A stretch of DNA of 6,354 nucleotides from contig CAIQND010000220.1 in NCBI GenBank assembly GCA_903873045.1, positions 1 to 6,354 on the forward strand, written 5' to 3'. The position numbers were made by a program, and so were the translations under genes. The first letter of the stretch is position 1, and every line of letters starts with the position of its first letter. The DNA is from an uncultured Methylococcaceae bacterium (lineage in GTDB: Bacteria; Pseudomonadota; Gammaproteobacteria; Methylococcales; Methylomonadaceae). The notes below the pieces were generated by a model, which was not told the origin of the DNA, did no database searches, and saw only the letters and a program-made list of their open reading frames with translations. Shown here in pieces: positions 1-5,385 of this stretch.

Positions 1-1
1 C

Positions 2-142
2 GAAGAACACATGCAGTTTTGTGCAAAAACCATCCTTCCTTTTATGGATGAAGTGCGTCACTATGCCGATGCGCTTGAAGGCGAAATCGCGGATGAATTG
101 TGGCCCTACCCAACTTATCAAGAAATGTTGTTTATCAAATAA
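2..142 (+). CDS. glnN: Type III glutamine synthetase, C-terminal end (partial)
   Basis: Only the last 46 codons are in the window; the start lies upstream. The frame beginning at base 2 is open to a TAA at 140-142. Its closing residues, DELWPYPTYQEMLFIK, match the conserved C-terminus of GSIII enzymes (usual ending like DLWPLPTYREMLFI), preceded by a helix of the kind ILPFMDEVRHYADALEGEI. GSIII makes glutamine from glutamate, ammonia and ATP in the cytoplasm as a large homododecamer. Family members are usually around 700 residues or more, so over 90% of the gene is missing here. No catalytic residues are visible, because they lie in the missing part. Base composition is ordinary (52% G+C over 61-120) and contrasts with the AT-rich block further right. 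The product is followed by a structured 3' region and an intrinsic terminator at 253-275. The identification rests on the tail alone but that tail is distinctive. Confidence 0.82.
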   Translation, partial: EEHMQFCAKTILPFMDEVRHYADALEGEIADELWPYPTYQEMLFIK

Positions 143-454
143 CTACCGGTGCAATGCCGGGAACCCTCCAGATAACCGCATGACACCCGTTGTCATGCCA
201 TTCTCTCTTGCCGTCTCCTGTCTGCGTATTGGAGAAAGGAGTTCTTAAAAACCCGACGTTGCCAAGCAACGTCGGTGTTTTGTTGACTATAAAATCACAC
301 CGAATATATTTATCTGCTCGCGCCAAGTTGATTATTTTGCTTGAATATTACAGTTATTAGGTCTATATTTACACCCGCTCACCTACCATTGTGTAGAAAG
401 AGGTGGCCGTATCGTCCGGCCTTATAATAGGCGACCAACCTTCAACATCCCGCT
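143..454. other. Intergenic region between glnN and the decayed minus-strand gene
   Basis: I see no convincing gene in this 312-base gap; the ORFs crossing it have no family resemblance or start signals. The first part, probably the glnN 3' UTR, holds small hairpins. CCGG 146-149 pairs with 157-160. GCATGACA 178-185 pairs with 191-198 around a 5-nt loop. TCTCC 214-218 pairs with GGAGA 231-235. The terminator then follows at 253-275. An AGGAG-type purine run at 236-241 has no start codon after it. Beyond 290 the sequence is AT-rich. It contains one more short hairpin, GGCCG 405-409 with CGGCC 417-421, which could be a weak terminator for the broken minus-strand gene but lacks a proper T tract on that strand. 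Confidence 0.6.
253..285 (+). terminator. Rho-independent terminator after glnN
   Basis: A perfect 10-bp stem, CCGACGTTGC (253-262) with GCAACGTCGG (266-275), closes a 3-nt loop and is followed by TGTTTTGTTG. An A-rich run just before the stem (247-251) can pair with the T-rich tail, so the structure may also work on the minus strand. It sits 110 bases after the glnN stop and is the natural end of that transcript. Confidence 0.85.
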
Positions 455-766
455 TTAGAACCATTCACAACCGTCAAGCTCCCGGTTTTCCTTATTTTTG
501 TAACTGCAATAACGACGTTCATAATCACGATGTTTACCGCTGTCGTCTACATAAAAACTGGTGACCAAGAAAGAACTACCTCGCCCCAGTTTCTGTAAAA
601 TAACCACAAAATCATTCTTATAAGCCCAAAGATAAAGACGAATATCACGCTTTGGATTACTTTCCCGATGATAAAACAACTTGATTGATGAATGATTGTG
701 CTTTTCCAAGATTTATTTAACCCATTCAATCCGCTCAGAACGCGCATAGCCTTGTTGGTCGGGCAT
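455..766 (-). pseudogene. Small uncharacterised gene interrupted by an in-frame stop
   Basis: Reading the minus strand from ATG at 766-764 gives MPDQQGYARSERIEWVK, then a TAA at 715-713. The same frame then continues for 86 more codons to TAA at 457-455. The downstream part contains KRDIRLYLWAYKNDFVVILQ and SSFLVTSFYVDD, an alternating beta-strand pattern that looks like real protein, followed by a basic RDYERRY stretch. The part before the stop, YARSERIEW, also looks like coding sequence, so I infer one gene of roughly 100 codons broken by a nonsense mutation. The only start available after the stop is a TTG at 709 with no Shine-Dalgarno sequence. The apparent ATG lies inside a REP-like palindrome, so the true 5' end may have been replaced by that repeat. 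The compact beta-rich look recalls small toxin-like nucleases (Barnase/RelE-like), but this is a weak impression and I do not assign a function. A translated 84-aa remnant cannot be excluded. Confidence 0.55.
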
Positions 767-794
767 AAAAAGCATGCCCGATCTACAAGGCTAT
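746..794 (-). repeat. REP-like imperfect palindrome
   Basis: Two 21-base arms, 746-766 and 774-794, are inverted copies matching at 19 of 21 positions around a 7-nt loop (AAAAAGC). On the minus strand the core reads GTAGATCGGGCATGC, then TTTTT, then ATGCCCGACC. A GTAG tetranucleotide (787-784) before a G+C-rich palindrome is the layout of REP elements mobilised by RAYT (REP-associated tyrosine) transposases. The element marks the left edge of the AT-rich block and supplies the apparent start codon of the broken minus-strand gene. An ordinary bidirectional terminator is an alternative reading, since there is a T5 loop but no flanking T tract. Confidence 0.65.
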
Positions 795-846
795 ATTGTA
801 CAATAGTTTGAAAGATTCACGCTAAGTCCTATTAGAGGAAATTAAA
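795..846 (+). promoter_or_regulatory. Leader of the reverse transcriptase operon with Shine-Dalgarno
   Basis: This short leader lies between the REP-like palindrome and the RT gene. AGAGGA at 834-839 sits 7 bases before the TTG at 847 and decides that start. TACAAT at 799-804 would be an acceptable -10 box, but no matching -35 is visible because that position falls in the palindrome, so I do not claim a defined promoter. The leader is too short for a long upstream non-coding RNA such as some defence RTs use, unless that RNA extends into the repeat. Confidence 0.5.
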
Positions 847-2457
847 TTGTATGTAGTCACAGAGGTGCAGGTCAGGAAAGCGCTAAAATTGCTTAAGAAG
901 GATATTTATGATGACTGGTATTGTGATCTACAGAACTATATCGATGTATTTAAAGAAATCCCGAAAGTTACTTCTTTAATAAATGAAAGAATTTCTAAAG
1001 GAAGAGGGATTTACATTGCCGAAAAATCTATTTTATTTAATATTCCAAAAGGTAATGGCGGATTCCGCTACTCTCTTGAGTTTGCTCCACTTGACAGACT
1101 AGCTTATCACATATTTGGGTTTCAGTTAATAGACTTATTAGATTACATTCTCCCATATAATATACTCAGTCATCGAAAAAGCAAAGATGATGAAACATTA
1201 TATAAACCAATGATAGAACAATGGAACAAGTTTGTAAATTACACACGAATTTGTGGGAAGGATTCTTATATACTAGAAACTGATTTATCAAACTACTACG
1301 ATAATATTGATATAGAAAAACTTCGTACAGAACTAATAAATGCAGCCTCAGAAGCAAAATTATCCTCTGATAATTTTGTTCACTGCATGTATTTAATTGA
1401 ATCAATCTATTCAATTCTAAAAAAACTATCCTTTGATGGAAAAAAAGGGTTACCACAGAATAGAGATGTCTCTTCATTTTTAGCTAATATTTACATGCGT
1501 CCATTGGATAATTGCTTAAAGGATGTTGATTATTTTCGATACATGGATGATATACGAATCATTGCAAAAAGTCGTGCAGATGCTAACCGTTACATGCTAA
1601 TAGTCATCGAAACATTAAGAAAATATGGCCTAGCAATCAATAGTAGTAAAACAAAGATTCTTGAACCAGGAGATAAGGAGCATATAAGTTTTTGCAACGA
1701 TATAGATTTAGAAGCTAAAAAAATTGATGCAATGATGAATAGCGGAAAGCGAAAGTATGTACTTGAGTCGTTTCACACAATTTATCAAAAAGTTATTGAG
1801 TTTCTTGAACAAAAAAGAATTCATGAAAGGAGCTATCGGTTTTATGCTAACAGGTTGATTACATTTCTTAATGCAAAAGATATATGCGTCCCTATGAAGT
1901 ATAAGATTGAACTTTCAGAAAAACTGATAAGCGGTATTGATAGTAGGCCTGATTGTGCTGATCAAATCTGCGCATTAGCCCAAGCTATTGGCGCACATAA
2001 GCGATTGCAGGAAAATCTTGTTCAGTGGGCAACAAATCCAGATAACCTTACATTTGAATGGGCTGTATATTCAGTAATAAAAACTCTAATAATACAGGAT
2101 CATAAAAGCAGTCTATTAAATAAGTTTTGCAATGAGCAATTAATAGATACAAATGCACATGAAAGTATTCGCGGAATTTCGGCTGTTTACCTTAATCAGA
2201 AAGGAAGAAATAAAATTATTCACCTAATCTCAAGAGATAATTCATTTTTTTTGCAGCGACATTTTATTATTGCTTTATCCAAGACAAAACCTGATCTTTT
2301 AATAAAGAACAATTGGCGCGATAAAGTACTTCCTGATTTTAGAGGGCATCATCACGCACTTCATAAATTATCTTCTGAGGAAAATTTTTCATATGTAAAA
2401 AACTCTGAAAGGTTAAGCCAGAGGATTTTAATAAAAGAGCTAAATAACTATGCATAA
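847..2457 (+). CDS. Reverse transcriptase, UG/Abi (DRT-like) type with helical C-terminal domain
   Basis: RNA-directed DNA polymerase of 536 residues. Fingers motifs are seen in IPKGNGGFRYSLEF (66-79) and LDRLAYHIFG (82-91). Motif A is ETDLSNYYDNID with catalytic D146. Motif B is GLPQNRDVSSFLANIY (201-216), a variant of the usual LPQG. The active site YMDD is at 232-235, and the later palm motif is GLAINSSKTKIL (261-272). After about residue 295 comes a 240-residue helix-rich region with no maturase, endonuclease or RNase H signature. This resembles the HEAT-like alpha-repeat tail of UG/Abi defence RTs. Group II intron RTs would carry a maturase domain and retron RTs are shorter with different motifs, so neither fits well. 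The TTG start is supported by AGAGGA 7 bases upstream. The stop overlaps the next gene by 8 nt. Codons are strongly A/T-biased compared with the flanks, suggesting transfer. Likely role: defence-related cDNA synthesis (inference). I cannot name the exact UG group. Confidence 0.9.
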   Translation: MYVVTEVQVRKALKLLKKDIYDDWYCDLQNYIDVFKEIPKVTSLINERISKGRGIYIAEKSILFNIPKGNGGFRYSLEFAPLDRLAYHIFGFQLIDLLDYILPYNILSHRKSKDDETLYKPMIEQWNKFVNYTRICGKDSYILETDLSNYYDNIDIEKLRTELINAASEAKLSSDNFVHCMYLIESIYSILKKLSFDGKKGLPQNRDVSSFLANIYMRPLDNCLKDVDYFRYMDDIRIIAKSRADANRYMLIVIETLRKYGLAINSSKTKILEPGDKEHISFCNDIDLEAKKIDAMMNSGKRKYVLESFHTIYQKVIEFLEQKRIHERSYRFYANRLITFLNAKDICVPMKYKIELSEKLISGIDSRPDCADQICALAQAIGAHKRLQENLVQWATNPDNLTFEWAVYSVIKTLIIQDHKSSLLNKFCNEQLIDTNAHESIRGISAVYLNQKGRNKIIHLISRDNSFFLQRHFIIALSKTKPDLLIKNNWRDKVLPDFRGHHHALHKLSSEENFSYVKNSERLSQRILIKELNNYA

Positions 2458-4012
2458 TATAGCCATCATTTTTGATAATGCTCTTGAAGATGTTCCTTTT
2501 GCTTTGGTAGCAATCGACAACAAAGTTCGTGTGATAAAAGACTTTAGAAAAATATCATTCCCAAATGATATATTAACCTTAGGGTATGTTGATGCTATTG
2601 ACTCATTTAGGAGATTAGGTTATCAATTTAGCGTATCACAAAAAAGACTTGAGATTTTATCCGCTCTAACAATCGGATATTCTAAAGGTGATCAGCCAAA
2701 GAAATGGCGATTTCGTAAACAAGATATTATTGGAGAATATCTGCCTAGTTTGTTTTTATCTAATTTAAAAAAATATGAAAACGGTGAAATTTCTTGGGCC
2801 GAATTTAGTCAAGAATTATTTCAGGTAAAAACTGAATTACTAACAGCAGTTGAAAAGGCATATAATCAATTAGTTGACGGTTATACAAACTCAAGTCAAT
2901 ACAGAGTGTCTTGGCTTGAGACAGAGTTCAAAATAGATAATTATTTTTTAGAAACTCAATATAATGGCATAAAAGCAGATAAAGAAAAAATTAAAACTCT
3001 ACTTTCTGACTTAAATTTTCAAAAATATAGTGCTTTGTTGTATCTTGAGAAAAATTTTAATTTAGATATTTCAAGTGGATATTTATCAGATGAAAAAATA
3101 AATGAGCTAATTCTAAATGATTATAAAGAGGAGGAAAAGACAGAAGAACTCACGGATTTGATTCAAGTAGAGAACATAATTGATAAACGTATTGAAGCGA
3201 TTACAACAGTAAAAGAATGTCGAATTGATTATGCCAACTTAATTAAGCATTACTCACTAAATGAAAGTCAAAAAATTTATCCACAAAGTGAGATTATTGG
3301 AAGCAGTAGTGGTAGGATTTTTATTTCAAGTCCTGGGATACAATACTTAAAAAAATCTAAACGTGACATTTTTCTTTCATTGGATGACTATGAATTAATA
3401 TATTTTGATTTTAGAAATTATGAACCTGGTATAGCAGCCGGTCTATCTAACGATAAACAATTTATTGAATACTACAATTCTGGTGACATGTATCTAAAAA
3501 TCGCTACAGATGTCTACAATGCGCCGGAAAAAAGGAAAGAAGTTAAAATCACCGTTCTTGCTTCCTTGTATGGAATGTCAAAGGAGTCATTACAAAAATA
3601 CTTTGCTAAAGATAGCTTTGTCCCAGATGGAGTTCTTGAGGTTATGGAAAGCTTTAATATATTTCAATCTTGGAAAAAAGAGATATTGACGAAAGCTTAT
3701 GAGAATAAAATTATTGTTGATAGAACTTATACTAGAAAATTTTTAAGTACAAAAGAATGGAAAATAAAAACATCAGCACTTAATCACATTATCCAATCAA
3801 CAGGTTCAAGAATTTTAAAGAGTTGCATTATAGAACTAATTCCTCTTGATGATCTAAAAATTTTGATTCCTATGCATGATGCGCTACTTTGCGAAGTAAA
3901 ACATGATAAATCCGATGAAATAAAATGTAAGGTTATTGAGATAATGGAATCTGTTTTTAAAGATGAAATTGTCAATACAATATCAAAGGTTGTAGTAAGT
4001 AATTTTAACTGA
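2450..4012 (+). CDS. Family A (PolA-type) DNA polymerase without exonuclease domains, RT partner
   Basis: This 520-residue protein has a recognisable PolA core from about residue 155 onwards. A thumb-like start reads LETQYNGIKADKEKI (167-181). SSGR 286-289 corresponds to the TGR motif. Motif A is DFRNYEPGIAAGL with catalytic D320 and E325 at the steric-gate position. The O helix is KRKEVKITVLASLYGMS (361-377) with R362, K366 and Y374 in the expected places. The Q-helix motif NHIIQSTGS keeps N445 and Q449. Motif C is MHDALL with D477. Compared with E. coli Pol I (my alignment by eye), F762 becomes L370, R841 becomes T441 and E883 becomes A478. Residues 1-150 show no 5' nuclease and no clear 3'-5' exonuclease motifs; they may be a degenerate or new domain. 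The enzyme should still extend primers, probably with altered nucleotide or primer handling. ATG 2450 lies inside the end of the RT gene with no good Shine-Dalgarno, so translational coupling is likely. It is not the housekeeping polA. Confidence 0.88.
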   Translation: MHNIAIIFDNALEDVPFALVAIDNKVRVIKDFRKISFPNDILTLGYVDAIDSFRRLGYQFSVSQKRLEILSALTIGYSKGDQPKKWRFRKQDIIGEYLPSLFLSNLKKYENGEISWAEFSQELFQVKTELLTAVEKAYNQLVDGYTNSSQYRVSWLETEFKIDNYFLETQYNGIKADKEKIKTLLSDLNFQKYSALLYLEKNFNLDISSGYLSDEKINELILNDYKEEEKTEELTDLIQVENIIDKRIEAITTVKECRIDYANLIKHYSLNESQKIYPQSEIIGSSSGRIFISSPGIQYLKKSKRDIFLSLDDYELIYFDFRNYEPGIAAGLSNDKQFIEYYNSGDMYLKIATDVYNAPEKRKEVKITVLASLYGMSKESLQKYFAKDSFVPDGVLEVMESFNIFQSWKKEILTKAYENKIIVDRTYTRKFLSTKEWKIKTSALNHIIQSTGSRILKSCIIELIPLDDLKILIPMHDALLCEVKHDKSDEIKCKVIEIMESVFKDEIVNTISKVVVSNFN

Positions 4013-4043
4013 CTTCCCAAGCGTGAGGGGGATTATAACCAGG

Positions 4044-4112
4044 CATACAGCGACGTAAACTGGAAATTTAATTTCTGAAAGTCTATAAATGATTAAATTA
4101 AGTTTATGTATG
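4044..4112 (+). ncRNA. Long imperfect hairpin after the polymerase operon (candidate structured RNA)
   Basis: Three blocks pair in order. CATACA 4044-4049 pairs with TGTATG 4107-4112. TAAACT 4056-4061 pairs with AGTTTA 4101-4106. AATTTAAT 4065-4072 pairs with ATTAAATT 4092-4099. They are separated by a 6-nt left bulge and a 3/1 internal loop and closed by a 19-nt loop, giving 20 base pairs in all. No T tract follows on either strand, so it is not a simple terminator. It begins 32 bases after the polymerase stop. Defence RTs often use a linked structured RNA as template or partner, which makes this a candidate; an mRNA-stabilising hairpin or a transposon-end relic are alternatives. Low G+C makes chance pairing easier, so the RNA-gene label is tentative. 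Confidence 0.35.
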
Positions 4113-4201
4113 TCAACAATGCGGAAAAAAATGAGGACTTAAATATAAATGCTCTAACCATTTTTTGTTACAATATTAACGATTAAAGAAAACTAAAGAA
4201 T

Positions 4202-4207
4202 AGAAGG
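4202..4207 (+). promoter_or_regulatory. Shine-Dalgarno deciding a TTG start
   Basis: AGAAGG lies 7 bases before TTG 4215-4217. The only in-frame alternatives are ATG codons inside the signal peptide, which would remove the RK pair of its N-region. The upstream frame is closed by TAA at 4194-4196. Confidence 0.65.
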
Positions 4208-4214
4208 CATACAA

Positions 4215-4604
4215 TTGCGCAAAGTTGTTTTAATGATGATGATTATTGCTAACTCAATATCTATTACCATGGCATCAGATGAATGGGGTTCTGCTAGTTA
4301 TCTTAGCTCTTTTGCTAATGATATAAATAAAACTCTTCCAATGATGGTTGACCAGGTGACAGAGTTTTTTGTTGTTGCACCACTAGACCATGAGCTTGAT
4401 TTTTCATATAGAATAATAACATTACAAGCCTCACAAATTCACATAGATGCTAACGATTTAAAATATGAACGTACTAATTATGTGTGCTCTCATCCAAATA
4501 TAAGACCTTTGATTGATAAAGGTATAAGTGCACGATATTCTTATTTTGACAAAAATAAGAAGTTTGTTATTAGTACAGTAATAAAAAAATCAGATTGCAT
4601 TTAA
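4215..4604 (+). CDS. Small exported (periplasmic) protein of unknown function
   Basis: A 129-residue protein. Residues 1-20 form a Sec-type signal peptide: basic MRK, then a hydrophobic VVLMMMIIANSISI core, with likely cleavage after MA at 20. The mature part is about 109 residues. It has the pattern NKTLPMMVDQVTE (38-50), a beta-rich middle with FSYRIITL (63-70), and a C-terminal segment VCSHPNIRPLIDKGISARYS (90-109). C91 and C128 are the only cysteines and could form a disulfide in the periplasm. I recognise the layout (an N-K-x-x-P-M-M-V-D motif, then C...R.L...G...Y.Y) from small uncharacterised exported proteins in Gram-negative bacteria, but know no function. It lies about 200 bases after the polymerase gene on the same strand and shares its low G+C, so it probably arrived with the block. 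Whether it belongs to the RT operon or is independent cargo is unclear; no clear promoter is visible before it. Confidence 0.75.
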   Translation: MRKVVLMMMIIANSISITMASDEWGSASYLSSFANDINKTLPMMVDQVTEFFVVAPLDHELDFSYRIITLQASQIHIDANDLKYERTNYVCSHPNIRPLIDKGISARYSYFDKNKKFVISTVIKKSDCI

Positions 4605-4720
4605 TAAAAATTAAAATAAAACAAATATACGGCTACCAAACGTTTGGTGTTTACCGTTATTCAAAAAGTTTGCGTTAGGTACGTATAGCTGTTTAGTTCA
4701 GGCAGGCTAAAACGTGTGTA
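4605..4720. other. Intergenic spacer with a 14-bp perfect palindrome
   Basis: This gap lies between two genes that run towards each other. It contains the perfect palindrome ACCAAACGTTTGGT at 4635-4648. ACGG 4629-4632 and CCGT 4654-4657 extend its symmetry outward across a small internal loop. It may be a poor terminator for the exported-protein gene or a binding site. GTTAGGT at 4674-4680 resembles an integron R' box, but no matching R'' partner was found. Composition shifts from AT-rich back towards the flank value here, so the right edge of the foreign block probably lies in this stretch. Confidence 0.45.
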
Positions 4721-4739
4721 ACGGGGTTACAAACCCCGT
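4721..4739 (-). terminator. Hairpin at the end of the minus-strand operon
   Basis: ACGGGGTT (4721-4728) pairs perfectly with AACCCCGT (4732-4739) around a 3-nt loop. On the minus strand it begins 13 bases after the TAG of the 210-aa gene and is followed by TACACACGTTTT, so the T run is displaced by several bases. It likely ends the four-gene operon and may also stop transcripts arriving from the exported-protein gene on the other strand. Confidence 0.6.
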
Positions 4740-4752
4740 CACGCTTCAAGTG

Positions 4753-5385
4753 CTACTCTTTCACCCTGTTAATATTTTTGATGGCACCGCTAAACGCAAT
4801 TCCTCGCCAAAATGTCACCACATCCTCCAGCATCGGAATGGATTTTGCTATTAAGCCGGTACCGACACTGGAATCATACTGTTCAACATATGACCGGGTT
4901 GCGTGATACGCTAATTTTTGCGCATATTCGTCGGTGCTAAGCAGACAGAGAATCAGATACTCGATGATCAATAATTCTGTGCTTTTAATCAAGCGGACAG
5001 TTGTCCATTTGACTTTTTTGTAATCAGACTGAAAATGGGCGAGTTGACTTTGATATTTGCGAAGTGCATCGCCAACTTCTTTCCCTTCCTGCATCTCAGC
5101 CATGACTTGTGCAATTTCATCCACCAGATTACAGATGAACTGTTCTTGAAGTGTTTGCTGGTCGGCCTCTGTTACCAATTGTCTCTTTACGCAGTCAAAC
5201 AAGTGCCAACAGTAATGTTGTCGTATAGTTTCATTTTGGCAAAGACTTTTAATACTGCTCAGTTTGGTGATTACATAATAGTTTTCTTCGCCGGATTTAA
5301 GCTTGGCTAAAGCTTCTTCCAGTTTTTTGATTTTAGTGAGATCGGCTTTTTTAATTTCAGTGGCCGGGGAACCTTTATTCAACAT
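4753..5385 (-). CDS. Uncharacterised 210-aa cytoplasmic helical protein
   Basis: No known function. No signal peptide is visible. The N-terminal 30 residues are a charged, lysine-rich helix (KKADLTKIKKLEEALAKLKS) that may be a coiled coil. Recurrent-looking motifs are ITKLSSIKSLC (39-49), KWTTVRLIKSTELLIIEYLI (126-145) and YHATRSYVEQYDSSVGTGLI (160-179), followed by PMLEDVVTFWRG. I associate these strings with an uncharacterised family in cyanobacteria and some proteobacteria, from memory only. The hydrophobic stretch at 138-149 is short and preceded by charge, so I read it as a buried helix rather than a membrane span. ATG 5385 has GGAA 7 bases upstream. The start overlaps the 37-aa ORF by 11 nt, so it is probably coupled to the toxin-antitoxin genes. 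Its G+C resembles the flank, not the AT-rich block. Confidence 0.78.
   Translation of the reverse strand: MLNKGSPATEIKKADLTKIKKLEEALAKLKSGEENYYVITKLSSIKSLCQNETIRQHYCWHLFDCVKRQLVTEADQQTLQEQFICNLVDEIAQVMAEMQEGKEVGDALRKYQSQLAHFQSDYKKVKWTTVRLIKSTELLIIEYLILCLLSTDEYAQKLAYHATRSYVEQYDSSVGTGLIAKSIPMLEDVVTFWRGIAFSGAIKNINRVKE

Noticed and set aside
236..252. Shine-Dalgarno-like AGGAG before a possible small gene
   Set aside because: No start codon follows at a usable distance; the sequence runs into the terminator stem.
327..360. Promoter-like TTGATT...TACAGT on the plus strand
   Set aside because: Spacing is only 15 bases and there is no plus-strand gene downstream before the RT.
795..804. 10-bp palindrome ATTGTACAAT before the RT gene as an operator
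   Set aside because: Palindromes of this length are expected several times by chance in a window this size, and no promoter could be defined around it.
1166..1477. Minus-strand 103-codon ORF inside the RT gene
   Set aside because: It is antisense to the RT catalytic core, has no protein-family resemblance and is explained by the AT-rich codon use of the RT.
847..2457. Group II intron or retron origin of the reverse transcriptase
   Set aside because: No maturase or endonuclease domain and no intron-like RNA ends are visible. The C-terminal half is a long helical region unlike that of retron RTs, and the upstream leader is too short for a typical retron msr-msd.
2450..4012. Housekeeping DNA polymerase I
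   Set aside because: Too short (520 aa), lacks the 5' nuclease and a recognisable proofreading domain, has non-canonical residues at usually conserved sites, and is coupled to an RT gene.
4605..4680. Possible integron attC site ending in GTTAGGT after the exported-protein gene
   Set aside because: The R'-like box is there, but no matching R'' box (RYYYAAC) or L'/L'' pairing was found upstream, and no second attC bounds the gene on its other side.
5035..5310. Plus-strand 91-codon hydrophobic ORF opposite the 210-aa gene
   Set aside because: It lies wholly antisense to a better supported gene, has no ribosome-binding site and looks like a reverse-complement artefact.
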